From contig CALLJG010000005.1 in NCBI GenBank assembly GCA_938091335.1, positions 62,001-126,000 on the forward strand: a stretch of 64,000 nucleotides of DNA, written 5' to 3'. Below the pieces are notes generated by a model, which was given only the letters and a program-made list of their open reading frames with translations, had not been told where the DNA came from and did not search any database. Of this stretch, positions 26,076 to 35,086 are shown one piece after another (positions within the stretch are counted from its first letter, which is position 1; each line of letters begins with the position of its first letter). This DNA comes from an uncultured Thermodesulfobacterium sp. (GTDB lineage: Bacteria; Desulfobacterota; Thermodesulfobacteria; Thermodesulfobacteriales; Thermodesulfobacteriaceae). Position numbers and translations under genes: made by a program.

Positions 26076-28340
26076 TTAATTTTTTTCTTCTAGATATGCT
26101 ATGGTTACTCCTGAACCACCTTCCCAAATATTAGCAAATTCAAAGCTCCTAACTAAAGGATGCTTATTTAAATATTGCCAAATATTGCGTTTAAGTTTTC
26201 CTGTACCATGTCCATGAATTAAATATATCTTTTTAATACCTTCTAAAAAAGCATTATTAATTAATTTTTCAACTTCTTTTAAAGCCTCTTCAACTGTTAA
26301 TCCTATAAGATTTAAAGTTTCTTTATCTCTATTAATCTTATTTATATCTTGAACCTTTTCCCTTTTAGAGAGTATGGAAGAATTCATATAAGATAAAACT
26401 TTTTTAGTGATATTTTCTTTAGGAACCTCAGCCTTAAATTTTCCTATTTTTACTTCTACTAAATTATCTTTTATCTTTAAAATTTCTCCTTCACTTCTAA
26501 AAGGCAAAATCCAAACTTTATCCCCTTCCTTAAAATCTGCTTGTTTTATAAATGTATCTTTTTGAATTTTTTCAAAAAATTTATGATAAGAGCTCAATGC
26601 TTTTTTATAATTTATTCCTTCACTTTTTATTTTTTCTAACAGTTTTTTAAATTCCTCATTCCAAAAATGTATAAGCCTCTGTTTCTCTTTTTCCAATTCT
26701 TGTTTTTTTTCTTCCAGTTGATTTAATTTTGAAGTGAGTTCTTGTTCTTTTATTTTTAATTTTTGTTTTTCTTCTTCCAGACTTTTATAAAACTCCCAAT
26801 TTATTTTGTTTTGTAAATAATTTATAGCTTCTAGTAACAAATCTTCTGGAAAACCCATTCTTTTAGCTAAATCAAAAGCTAAGGACTCACCCCATATCCC
26901 ATAGGTTAATTTATAGTTAGGTTCTTTAGTATCTAAATCATATCCCATGGTAGCCAATTGTAATTCCTTTATTTTGAAGGGGAGATTTTTAAGTATAGGA
27001 GAATGAGTAGTTAGTATTACTTTTGCCTTCTTTTTTATTAACTCTTTTATAATCACTGCAATGAGAGCTGAACCCTCTTCTGGATCTGTTCCCTTACCAG
27101 GTTCATCAAGCAAGATTAAAGTTTTACTATCAGCCTTTTCTAAGATTTTTTTTAAATTTTTTAGATGAGAAGAAAAAGATGATTCTCCTTCTATTATGCT
27201 TTGTTCATTCTCAAAATCTGCAAAAATTTGAGAAAATACGGGAATTTCTGCTTCTTTAGCTGGTATAGGAAAGCCACTTTGTGCCATAAAGACAAGAATT
27301 CCTATCGTTTTTAGCGCAACTGTTTTCCCTCCAAGATTAGGTCCTGAAATAACAAGACCCTTTTCAATAATAAAATTATTGTAAATTACCTTTTTTATTT
27401 TCTCTTCACTTTTTTGCAAAATTAACAGTGGATGAGCTGAAAATAATAATTTGATAGGACCTTCTCTCTTAAGAATAGGAAAAATTCCTTTATAAAGTTT
27501 TCCTAATTTTACCTTGCTAAGAGTTATTTCAAAATCTTGATAAATCTTTTCTAAATTCAAAAAATTTGAATACTTAATAAATATTTCAGAAGAAATCTCT
27601 TTTAAAATCCTAGTTATTTCTCTTTGTTCTTCAAATCTGAGATCTTCTATTTCATTATTTAAAGATATAATACTTGTTGGTTCTATAAATACAGTGGCTC
27701 CACTTTGAGAAACTTCATGCAAAATTCCTTTTATTTTATTTTTGTATTCTCTCTTTATTGGTAAAACATATCTTCCTTCTCTGTGAGTAAATAAATTTTC
27801 TTGAAGGTATCCTTTCTGATAATAGAAATTTTTTAATTTTTCAAGCTTTGAAAAAAGTAATTCCTGAGCTTCTTTCAATTTTTTTCTTATCATAAAAAGA
27901 TTATAAGACGCTTTATCTTTTACTTTAGCTTCTTCATAATCAAGATTTTTATCAAGAATTTTTTCTAAATCTTTAATTTCTTCATAATTACTCAATAATT
28001 CTTCAAAAGGTGAGTCCTTTAATAATGGGCTTAGTTTTTTAAGGTTTATAAACCATTTTTTAATCTCTTCTAACTCTATAGGTAAAAATAGCCCCCTTTT
28101 TAAAGCTTTGTTAAATAACTCTTGTAAAGATTTAAGAGGAATTAATTCTATCTTTTTTTCTTTTTCTAATAATTTATAAATAAACTTAGATTTTTTTTGA
28201 ATTAAAAGTGCTTCTTCAAAAGAAAAAGCAGGTTTTAGAGTTTTAGAGGCTTCTTTTGAAAAATTAGAAAATAAAAATTTTTCAAGATAATTTAAAAACT
28301 TATCCCAATCTAACTTCTCTAAAGACTTAAATTCTATCAA
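26076..28340 (-). CDS. mutS2: Endonuclease MutS2 with Smr domain
   Basis: 754 residues. There is no mismatch-recognition domain; a core/clamp region (1-300) leads to the ATPase with Walker A GPNLGGKTVALKT and Walker B LILLDEPGKGTDPEE, then a long coiled coil (about 510-575, rich in E, K, Q and L) and a C-terminal Smr nuclease domain with LIHGHGTGKLKRNIW. MutS2 suppresses homologous recombination, and in some bacteria splits collided ribosomes. Its position ten bases after rpsU, the gene for a ribosomal protein, is of interest in view of that ribosome role. Confidence 0.95.
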   Translation of the reverse strand: MIEFKSLEKLDWDKFLNYLEKFLFSNFSKEASKTLKPAFSFEEALLIQKKSKFIYKLLEKEKKIELIPLKSLQELFNKALKRGLFLPIELEEIKKWFINLKKLSPLLKDSPFEELLSNYEEIKDLEKILDKNLDYEEAKVKDKASYNLFMIRKKLKEAQELLFSKLEKLKNFYYQKGYLQENLFTHREGRYVLPIKREYKNKIKGILHEVSQSGATVFIEPTSIISLNNEIEDLRFEEQREITRILKEISSEIFIKYSNFLNLEKIYQDFEITLSKVKLGKLYKGIFPILKREGPIKLLFSAHPLLILQKSEEKIKKVIYNNFIIEKGLVISGPNLGGKTVALKTIGILVFMAQSGFPIPAKEAEIPVFSQIFADFENEQSIIEGESSFSSHLKNLKKILEKADSKTLILLDEPGKGTDPEEGSALIAVIIKELIKKKAKVILTTHSPILKNLPFKIKELQLATMGYDLDTKEPNYKLTYGIWGESLAFDLAKRMGFPEDLLLEAINYLQNKINWEFYKSLEEEKQKLKIKEQELTSKLNQLEEKKQELEKEKQRLIHFWNEEFKKLLEKIKSEGINYKKALSSYHKFFEKIQKDTFIKQADFKEGDKVWILPFRSEGEILKIKDNLVEVKIGKFKAEVPKENITKKVLSYMNSSILSKREKVQDINKINRDKETLNLIGLTVEEALKEVEKLINNAFLEGIKKIYLIHGHGTGKLKRNIWQYLNKHPLVRSFEFANIWEGGSGVTIAYLEEKN

Positions 28341-28350
28341 TTAAGATAAC

Positions 28351-28560
28351 TTAACCTTTATTTTTTTGTTGAAGCTTTTTAAGTTTTTTTATTAATTTCT
28401 TTCTTGAAGCTTGAAATTTTTTTCTCCTTTTTACTCCAGGCTTTTCATAAAATTCCCTTTTTTTTACCTCAGACAATATCTTTGTCTTTTCTACTAACCT
28501 TTTAAATCGTTTTAAAGCCTGTTCAAAAGATTCTCCTTCCTTAACTATTATACCTGCCAA
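28351..28560 (-). CDS. rpsU: 30S ribosomal protein S21
   Basis: 69 residues from a TTG start at 28560. The frame is open further upstream to 28620, but that would overlap the promoter -35; GGGGG lies eight bases before the TTG, and the resulting N-terminus [21 protein letters not shown] is that of S21. The basic tail ([20 protein letters not shown]) is typical. S21 assists mRNA binding in initiation. It heads the rpsU-mutS2-dnaG-rpoD-ahbAB run. Confidence 0.92.
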   Translation of the reverse strand: MAGIIVKEGESFEQALKRFKRLVEKTKILSEVKKREFYEKPGVKRRKKFQASRKKLIKKLKKLQQKNKG

Positions 28561-28591
28561 AAATATTACCCCCTTTCTCAAATTTTGCTTA

Positions 28592-28620
28592 AGTCTAAAC
28601 TTTTTTTCCAAATTTGTCAA
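28592..28620 (-). promoter_or_regulatory. Promoter of rpsU
   Basis: Minus strand: TTGACA (28615-28620), exact 17-base spacer, TAGACT (28592-28597). The expected start is about 25 bases before the rpsU TTG. Its position also argues against the longer rpsU reading. Confidence 0.65.
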
Positions 28621-28962
28621 GAAAAATAAAACTTAATTTTTAATAAATATTATTTTGCTATTGCTTCAAATCATTTAAGCTCTTGGATTTTACTGACCAA
28701 GGCTAAAGTTTCATTTTATTTTGGAGTTTTTCTGAAAAACTTTAAGACTCAACTTACTAAACTTGCTAATATGGTTATTCTTAGAGTCTTTTTGGTTTCT
28801 CAGAAGAAACTTTAAGAGCAAAAGTGGAAACTTATAACTTAAAATAAGCTTTAAAATATTTTATGGAAATATAAACCAAAAAATCAAGATATTAATTAGT
28901 TGCTAAAATTTAGAAGATGAATTAAAATTTTTTAAAAATAGAGAAAAAAAGAGAAACAAAAA
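28621..28962. other. 342-base gap between rpsU and sufC, no gene recognised
   Basis: Outside the rpsU promoter edge I see no RNA gene or strong hairpin. One plus-strand frame of about 55 codons is open from roughly 28650 to 28815 but has no start codon with a Shine-Dalgarno and resembles nothing I know; it could be chance or decayed coding DNA. Presumably the sufC promoter lies in the right part. Confidence 0.4.
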
Positions 28963-29712
28963 ATGGAAAAACTTTTAGAAATTAAGGATTTATGGGTAGA
29001 GGTAGAAGGTAAAGAAGTATTAAAAGATATTTCTTTAATCTTACCATTGGGGGAAACTCATGTAATTTTTGGAAAAAATGGATCAGGAAAAACTACATTG
29101 TTAATGACTATAATGGGATTCCCTGTTTATAAAATTAAACACGGAAAAATATTCTTTAAAGGTGAGGATATTACTGAGCTTCCTCCTTATGAAAGAGCCA
29201 AAAGAGGAATTGGAATTATGTTTCAAAGACCTCCAACTATAAGGGGAGTTAAATTAAAAGATATTTTAATTTCCTGTATAAGGGAAAATAAAATAAAAAT
29301 TGAAGAATTAGCTCATGAGTTTGGATTTGAAACTTTTTTAGATAGAGAAGTAAATAAGGGGTTTTCAGGAGGAGAACTTAAAAAAAGTGAACTTCTTCAA
29401 TTATTAGTCCAAAATCCAGATTTAGTTCTTTTAGATGAACCAGAATCAGGAGTGGATATAGAAAATATTCAATTTATAGGAAAAATGATAAAAAGACTTT
29501 TACAAAAAGACATACCTCATAAACCAAGAAATAAAAGTGGATTGATAATCACTCATACAGGATTTATTCTTCAATATATTGCTGCAGACCTTGGATACGT
29601 AATTATGGATGGAGAGATATATTGCAAAGGAAATCCCATAGAAATTTTTGAAGGTATTCAAAAATATGGATATGAAGGATGTAAAAAGTGTTTAAAAAGA
29701 TATAGTTTTTAA
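28963..29712 (+). CDS. sufC: Fe-S assembly ATPase, SufC/SmsC type
   Basis: 249 residues of an ABC ATPase without membrane partner. Walker A GKNGSGKTTLL, the Q-loop in MFQRPPTIRG, the signature FSGGELKKSELLQL and Walker B LVLLDEPESGVD are all SufC-specific in wording. It powers Fe-S cluster assembly on SufB. Only a SufB-like partner follows; SufD, SufS and SufU are absent from the locus. This matches the two-gene minimal SUF-like systems (SmsCB) of anaerobes and archaea. There is a 24-base gap to sufB. Confidence 0.92.
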   Translation: MEKLLEIKDLWVEVEGKEVLKDISLILPLGETHVIFGKNGSGKTTLLMTIMGFPVYKIKHGKIFFKGEDITELPPYERAKRGIGIMFQRPPTIRGVKLKDILISCIRENKIKIEELAHEFGFETFLDREVNKGFSGGELKKSELLQLLVQNPDLVLLDEPESGVDIENIQFIGKMIKRLLQKDIPHKPRNKSGLIITHTGFILQYIAADLGYVIMDGEIYCKGNPIEIFEGIQKYGYEGCKKCLKRYSF

Positions 29713-29736
29713 AATAGGCAAAAAGGAGAATATATA

Positions 29737-30894
29737 ATGTCAAATGAGGCTATAGATCTAAAAAATTTTAAATCAGCTAAAAAGGTAAAGCCTTTGAAGG
29801 ATGAGTCAGAATTAAGTGAAGAAGAGAAAGAACGTCTAAAGATTTTGGGATTAGACGAAAAAGCTAAAAGAGGCGGAGAATATATTCAAGTTGATGCTTA
29901 TCCGATTTTATGTAGAAAAAAAATAAAAGGTCTGGAAGTTCTTCCTATAGTATATGCTTTAAAGGAATTCGAATGGCTTCAAGATTATTTGTGGAAATTG
30001 GTTTCTTCTGAAAAAGACAAATTTACCCAGGCTGTAGCTGAGGATTTAGACAATGGCTATTTTATTAGAGTACTTCCTAATCATAAATTAATTTATCCTG
30101 TACAGACTTGTCTTTATATAAGAACTGAAAGTATAGCTCAAAAAGTCCATAATATTGTAATAGTTGAGGAGGGAGCTGAATTAAATTTAATTACTTCTTG
30201 TTCTGTTCATCCTCACATCGGTTCAGCTCTTCATATAGGGATATCAGAATTTTATGTAAAAAAGGGGGCAAAATTAACCTTTACCATGATTCATATGTGG
30301 GGAGAAGGAATTAATGTAAGACCTAGAACAGGAATATTGGTAGAGGAAGGAGGAACTTATATCTCTACTTATATAACTCTATTTCCTGTTAAAAGTATTC
30401 AAACAGCTCCTGTATGCCATTTAATTGGGAAAAATGCAAAAGCTTCCTTTATTTCTATAATCGCAAATTATCCTAATTCCTGTATAGATATAGGAGGAGA
30501 AATTCATTTAGAAGCTGAAGAAACCAAAACAGAAATAGTTTCAAGAAGTGTGGTTTATGGAGGAGAAAACATTGCAAGAGGTAAGATAATTGCTAAGTCT
30601 TCCAAAGTAAAAGGACATCTTGAATGTCAAGGATTGATGCTTTCTGATAATGGAATAATGAAAGCTATACCAGAATTGGATAGTTTTTTTTATGATGTAG
30701 AATTAACTCATGAAGCAGCTGTAGGTAAAATAGCTCAAGAAGAAGTAGAATATCTTATGGCTAGAGGATTAAGTGAGGAAGAAGCAACATCTCTTATTGT
30801 TAAAGGCTTTTTAACTGTGAAGATTGAAGGATTATCTCCTTTTTTACAATCTCATATTGATAAAACTTTAGAACTTGCCAAACTAGGATTTTAA
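29737..30894 (+). CDS. sufB: Fe-S assembly scaffold, SufB/SmsB type
   Basis: 385 residues, shorter than full SufB (about 470-495) and close to archaeal SufB-like scaffolds. The right-handed beta-helix core is recognisable (VHNIVIVEEGAELNLITSC, KGAKLTFTMIHMWGEG, SRSVVYGGENIARGKI), ending with the SufB/D helical tail (LTHEAAVGKIAQEEVEYLMA, GLSEEEATSLIVKGF). With SufC it forms a scaffold complex that builds Fe-S clusters. The Shine-Dalgarno AAAGGAG is present. hisC follows after ten bases. Confidence 0.9.
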   Translation: MSNEAIDLKNFKSAKKVKPLKDESELSEEEKERLKILGLDEKAKRGGEYIQVDAYPILCRKKIKGLEVLPIVYALKEFEWLQDYLWKLVSSEKDKFTQAVAEDLDNGYFIRVLPNHKLIYPVQTCLYIRTESIAQKVHNIVIVEEGAELNLITSCSVHPHIGSALHIGISEFYVKKGAKLTFTMIHMWGEGINVRPRTGILVEEGGTYISTYITLFPVKSIQTAPVCHLIGKNAKASFISIIANYPNSCIDIGGEIHLEAEETKTEIVSRSVVYGGENIARGKIIAKSSKVKGHLECQGLMLSDNGIMKAIPELDSFFYDVELTHEAAVGKIAQEEVEYLMARGLSEEEATSLIVKGFLTVKIEGLSPFLQSHIDKTLELAKLGF

Positions 30895-30904
30895 ACCTTT
30901 AAAA

Positions 30905-31996
30905 ATGAAAATTAGCTCACATCTTAAACATCTTATTCCTTATCCTCCTGGAAAAACTATTGAAGAAATAAAAAAAGAATTTAACATCCCTGGAAAAATT
31001 TATAAATTAAATTCTAATGAAAATCCTTTAGGTCCCTCTCCAAAAGTATTAGAAGTCTTAGAAAGCTACCTTTTACAAATACATCTTTATCCTGAATCAA
31101 GCTATCAAGAGCTAAAAAAAGCCCTAGCAGAAAAATGGAATGTCTTACCTGATCAAATTGTATTAGGTAATGGATCAAATGAGGTAATTGAGCTTTTATT
31201 TAAAACCTTAATAAATCCAAGGGATGAAATTATTATTAGTAAACCAAGTTTTCTAATGTATGAGAAATTTGCTAAAATATATAATACTAAAATAAAATTA
31301 GTGCCACTTAACCATCAACTAAAACATGACCTTAACAAAATAGTTAAAGTTATTACCAAAAACACCAAAATTATCTTTTTAGATCACCCTAATAATCCTA
31401 CAGGAAGTGTTTTAAATGAAAAAGAATGGGAAATTTTTTTAAATTCACTCCCTTCACACATCCTATTAGTAATAGATGAAGCCTACGGAGAATTTGTCGA
31501 AGATGCATCTATACCTTCAGGAATTGAATTTTTAAAAGCAGGATACAAAGTTTTAATTTTAAGAACTTTTTCAAAAGCATATGGACTTGCAGGATTAAGA
31601 TTAGGATATGGAATAACTTTTTTAGAACTTTCTAAAGTGCTTGATTCTGTAAGACAACCTTTTAATATAAATTTATTAGCTTATAAAGCTGGTTTAGCAG
31701 CTTTACAAGATAAAGAATATATAAATAAAACCATTAAAATAGTAAAAGAAGGAAGAAAATATTTAACTCAAAATTTAACTAATTTAGGATTAAAAGTTTA
31801 TCCTTCACAAGCTAACTTTATAATGGTAGAATTTGGAGAAAAAGCTGAAGAGACTTTTAAAAAATTAACCACTCAAGGGATATTAGTAAGACCATTAAAA
31901 GCTTATGGCTTTCCTACTGCTTTAAGAATTTCTATAGGTTTACCTGAAGAAAATGAATTTTTAGTAAAAACTTTAAAAAATTTACTTCAAAAATAA
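30905..31996 (+). CDS. hisC: Histidinol-phosphate aminotransferase
   Basis: 363 residues, a fold-type I PLP aminotransferase. The N-terminal LNSNENPLGPSPKV, the substrate loop LDHPNNPTG, VIDEAYGEF and the PLP lysine segment TFSKAYGLAGLRLGY are the HisC set. It converts imidazole-acetol phosphate to histidinol phosphate and may also act on aromatic amino acids. The other his genes are not nearby. It is ten bases after sufB and likely cotranscribed with it. Confidence 0.92.
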   Translation: MKISSHLKHLIPYPPGKTIEEIKKEFNIPGKIYKLNSNENPLGPSPKVLEVLESYLLQIHLYPESSYQELKKALAEKWNVLPDQIVLGNGSNEVIELLFKTLINPRDEIIISKPSFLMYEKFAKIYNTKIKLVPLNHQLKHDLNKIVKVITKNTKIIFLDHPNNPTGSVLNEKEWEIFLNSLPSHILLVIDEAYGEFVEDASIPSGIEFLKAGYKVLILRTFSKAYGLAGLRLGYGITFLELSKVLDSVRQPFNINLLAYKAGLAALQDKEYINKTIKIVKEGRKYLTQNLTNLGLKVYPSQANFIMVEFGEKAEETFKKLTTQGILVRPLKAYGFPTALRISIGLPEENEFLVKTLKNLLQK

Positions 31997-32005
31997 AAAC
32001 TAAAC

Positions 32006-32034
32006 TTGACAATAATATCTTTTACTATTACTTT
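32006..32034 (+). promoter_or_regulatory. Probable promoter of the small cytochrome gene
   Basis: TTGACA (32006-32011), 17-base spacer, TACTTT (32029-32034). The ATG at 32044 is only about ten bases after the -10, so a leaderless message is likely. Confidence 0.55.
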
Positions 32035-32043
32035 GTATTCATA

Positions 32044-32340
32044 ATGAAAAAAAATTTAAAATTGTTTAATATCTCTATATTACCTTTATTTTTGTTAAGT
32101 GGACTAATTATGTTAGTAACTACCAATTTTGAAAATGATAAAGAAGTAAAAGCGAGAAATTTTAAATGTCTAAAATGTCATAAGGGCTCTAAAAGTCTTG
32201 AGAATATTGTAAAAGAAAAAGAAATTAGTTCAGCAGAAGATCTTAGAAAATTAATAAGAACTGGACCAAAATCTGGACTTCATCTAACAGTTCCAGATGA
32301 AGATTTAAACAAAGCTATTCAATATCTAAATCTTAAATAA
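32044..32340 (+). CDS. Small monoheme c-type cytochrome
   Basis: 98 residues. An N-terminal hydrophobic segment (about 8-27) acts as signal peptide or membrane anchor, followed by one heme motif, Cys42-x2-Cys45-His46 (FKCLKCHKG). The rest is charged; a distal Met is not obvious, though the C-terminal LHLTVPDEDLNKAIQYL resembles the helical end of class I cytochromes. A periplasmic electron carrier is expected; the partner is unknown. No Shine-Dalgarno is visible before the ATG. Confidence 0.75.
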   Translation: MKKNLKLFNISILPLFLLSGLIMLVTTNFENDKEVKARNFKCLKCHKGSKSLENIVKEKEISSAEDLRKLIRTGPKSGLHLTVPDEDLNKAIQYLNLK

Positions 32341-32371
32341 AATTTTTTATGAATAAAAAGTTATTTATTTT

Positions 32372-34498
32372 ATGTCTTTTAAAGAAAAGAATAAATTCTT
32401 TAAAAATTTAGAAGAAGCAATAACTTCTTTATTAAAAAAGCACCAAAAACCTCTTTTCTTAAGAGAAATTTATCATCTTCTTAATATCCCCTCAAAAAAA
32501 AGAAACATGGTTAGAAGTCTTATTAAGAATCTTTTAAATAGAGGAAAATTAATCCAATTAAAGAAAAGAAAATATGGACTCCCTTCCCATTTTTCAGTAT
32601 TTAAGGGTAAATTAAGGGTTCATCATAATGGTTTTGGTTTTGTAGAAACAGAAGATGAAAAAACTATTTTTATACCATCAAGAAAACTTAAACATGCCCT
32701 TAATGGAGATATAGTGTTAGTAAGAATTGAAAAAATAACATCAAAAGGGCCTGAAGGAAGTATACTTAAAGTTTTGGAAAGAAAGAGAAAAAATATTATT
32801 GGATATTTAGTAAAAAGAAAAAAACTTTTTTTTGTTGAACCTGAAGATCCAAGATTTCCTTTTGAAATCTATATTCCAAAAAAGCAGCTTAATAAAGCAA
32901 AAAAAAATCATTTAGTAGTAACTAAAATCATTCAACAAAGATCTGAATCTGGATTTCCTATTGGAGAAATAATAAAAGACTTGGGAGACCCTTATGAGCT
33001 TACATCTCATGTTTGGGCTGTTGTTTATAATTATGAACTTCCTCATATTTGGAATTCAAAAGTAGAAAAGGAATTAGAAAAATTACCTGAGAAAATCCAA
33101 GAAAAAGATAAAAAAGGAAGAATAGATCTTACTAACATACCTTTTGTAACTATTGACGGAGAAAATGCAAAAGATTTTGACGATGCAATTTGTGTAAAAA
33201 AAACTAAAGATGGATATAAATTGTGGGTTGCAATAGCTGATGTATCTCATTATGTTTTAAAAAATTCTTCCCTTGATAAAGAAGCTTATTTAAGAGGAAC
33301 AAGCGTATATTTCCCCAATTTAGTAATTCCTATGTGTCCTGAAAAACTTTCCAATAATCTTTGTAGCTTAAATCCTATGGTAGAACGACTAGCTATGGTA
33401 GTAGAAATAGATTTTACTAAAAACGGAGAAATTATCAAAAATAGTTTTTATCCTGCAGTAATTAAATCTCATGCAAGACTAACTTATACAGAAGTTAAAA
33501 AAATGATAGTGGATAAAGATAAGGAGATTATAAAAAAATATAGAACAATTTATCCTATGCTTGAAACCTCAACAGAACTAAGCCTTATTTTAAGAGCAGA
33601 AAGATTAAAAAGAGGTAGCCTTGATTTTGATCTACCTGAGCCAGAAGTAATCATTAATATGAAAGGACAAATAGAAAATATCATAAAAAGAGAAAGAAAT
33701 TTGGCTCATATGTTAATTGAAGAGTTTATGATTGTTGCTAATGAAGTAGTAGCTAGTTATTTGAATAAAAAAGGATATCCTTTCTTATATAGAATTCACG
33801 AAAATCCTGATTTAAACAAACTTAAACAATTGGAAGAAATATTTTCAGTTTTAGGAATCCAAATAGAATATCCAAAAATTATAACTCCACATTTTTTTCA
33901 ACAATTAATTGAAAAATCAAGTGGAAAACCTTATTATTATTTGTTTAATTCTTTACTTTTAAGGAGTCTTAAACAAGCAAAATATTCTCCAGAAAATGTA
34001 GGTCATTTTGGGCTTGCATCTTCTTGTTATTGCCATTTTACTTCTCCTATAAGAAGATACCCTGATTTAATAGTTCATAGAACCCTTAAATGTGCACTTA
34101 ATAATAAAAAACCCCCTTATACAGAAAAAGAATTAGAAATTATGGGTAAATTCCTTTCAGAAAGAGAAAGAATTGCTGAAGAAGCAGAAAGAGAAGTGTT
34201 AAAAAGATTTCAAGCCTTTTTTATGAAAGATAAAGTAGGAGAAGTTTTCCATGGAATTATTACAGGAGTTACAGCTTTTGGTTTTTTTATAGATTTGGAA
34301 GAATATTTAATAACTGGAGTGGTAAAATTAATAGATATCCCTGATGATTATTATATTTTAGATGAAAAAGGTATTTCCTTAATAGGAAAAAAAACAGGGA
34401 AAGTTTTTAAAATAGGTCAAAAAGTAAGAGTGAAACTTAAGGAAGTAGATTTAAGAAGATTTCACTTAAATTTTGTTTTAGAAAAAAACTCTAAGTAG
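32372..34498 (+). CDS. rnr: Ribonuclease R
   Basis: 708 residues. An N-terminal winged-helix region (1-70) and cold-shock-type OB domains lead to the RNB catalytic domain with TIDGENAKDFDDAIC, carrying the metal-binding aspartates, and YCHFTSPIRRYPDLIVHR; a C-terminal S1 domain (about 625-705, VFHGIITGVTAFGFFIDLEE) closes it. It degrades structured RNA 3' to 5' and takes part in rRNA and tmRNA quality control. Its last eight bases overlap the convergent nikR gene. Confidence 0.95.
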   Translation: MSFKEKNKFFKNLEEAITSLLKKHQKPLFLREIYHLLNIPSKKRNMVRSLIKNLLNRGKLIQLKKRKYGLPSHFSVFKGKLRVHHNGFGFVETEDEKTIFIPSRKLKHALNGDIVLVRIEKITSKGPEGSILKVLERKRKNIIGYLVKRKKLFFVEPEDPRFPFEIYIPKKQLNKAKKNHLVVTKIIQQRSESGFPIGEIIKDLGDPYELTSHVWAVVYNYELPHIWNSKVEKELEKLPEKIQEKDKKGRIDLTNIPFVTIDGENAKDFDDAICVKKTKDGYKLWVAIADVSHYVLKNSSLDKEAYLRGTSVYFPNLVIPMCPEKLSNNLCSLNPMVERLAMVVEIDFTKNGEIIKNSFYPAVIKSHARLTYTEVKKMIVDKDKEIIKKYRTIYPMLETSTELSLILRAERLKRGSLDFDLPEPEVIINMKGQIENIIKRERNLAHMLIEEFMIVANEVVASYLNKKGYPFLYRIHENPDLNKLKQLEEIFSVLGIQIEYPKIITPHFFQQLIEKSSGKPYYYLFNSLLLRSLKQAKYSPENVGHFGLASSCYCHFTSPIRRYPDLIVHRTLKCALNNKKPPYTEKELEIMGKFLSERERIAEEAEREVLKRFQAFFMKDKVGEVFHGIITGVTAFGFFIDLEEYLITGVVKLIDIPDDYYILDEKGISLIGKKTGKVFKIGQKVRVKLKEVDLRRFHLNFVLEKNSK

Positions 34499-34913
34499 GT
34501 ATACTCTTCCCTAAGGTAGTAAGAGCCAGGTTAAGGTGTAATACTCCTTTTTGAGCTTGTATTTTATCTGCAAGTTCTTTTATTTCATTTGCTTTGCCCT
34601 TTACCAAAATAGCTTCTAAACATCTATCATGGTCTATATGAATATGTTGAGTAGTAATAATTTTATTATAATGAATATGTTGAATTTCTATCAATTTATC
34701 TACAAGCTCTCTTTTATGATGCTCATAAATATAAGTTATAACTCCAACTACTTCTTCTTTAGATTCTTTCCATTCTTCTTCTACCAGCTTTTGTCTTATT
34801 AAATCCCTAATTGCTTCAGAACGATTAGCATAATGTTTTCTTTCTATATATTCATCAAAAGCTTTTAAAAGCTCTTTAGGAATAGAAACACCAAATCTTG
34901 ACAATTCTTCCAT
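34491..34913 (-). CDS. nikR: Nickel-responsive repressor NikR
   Basis: 140 residues from the ATG at 34913, preceded by AAGGAGGG. The ribbon-helix-helix domain (RFGVSIPKELLKAFDEYI, ANRSEAIRDLIRQKL) is followed by the ACT-like metal domain with the four nickel ligands at the positions known for E. coli NikR: His79, His90, His92 and Cys98 (TTQHIHIDHDRCLE). It represses nickel uptake or controls nickel enzymes when nickel is high. An extended inverted repeat overlaps its own predicted promoter, suggesting autoregulation. No nickel transporter is adjacent; corA and the TonB receptor in the window are possible but unproven targets. Confidence 0.94.
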   Translation of the reverse strand: MEELSRFGVSIPKELLKAFDEYIERKHYANRSEAIRDLIRQKLVEEEWKESKEEVVGVITYIYEHHKRELVDKLIEIQHIHYNKIITTQHIHIDHDRCLEAILVKGKANEIKELADKIQAQKGVLHLNLALTTLGKSIPT

Positions 34914-34942
34914 TGATCCCTCCTTCATATTTTTAAAAATTT

Positions 34943-34984
34943 TTTATTATTTTTTATGTAATTATTTTATCAAAAAATAATAAA
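34943..34984. promoter_or_regulatory. 13-bp inverted repeat over the nikR promoter, candidate NikR operator
   Basis: TTTATTATTTTTT (34943-34955) and its perfect reverse complement (34972-34984) are separated by 16 bases, the half-site spacing known for the E. coli NikR operator (GTATGA-N16-TCATAC), although the half-site letters differ. The repeat covers the predicted -10. Because it is all A/T, chance is not excluded. Confidence 0.4.
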
Positions 34985-34992
34985 TTTTGCAA
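34964..34992 (-). promoter_or_regulatory. Probable promoter of nikR
   Basis: Minus strand: TTGCAA (34987-34992), 17-base spacer, TAAAAT (34964-34969). The -10 lies between the two arms of the inverted repeat. Confidence 0.5.
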
Positions 34993-35086
34993 GTTTTGAT
35001 AAATTTTTATTTATATTGAAATCTCTATTTTTTGTGATAGTGTTTTTAAACTCAATTAATTTTAAAGACTCTAAAAGGAGATAAAA

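Noticed and set aside
28621-28962. Transposase relic in the rpsU-sufC gap
   Set aside because: A short open frame exists but it has no recognisable transposase motif, terminal repeats or start; kept only as an unexplained gap.
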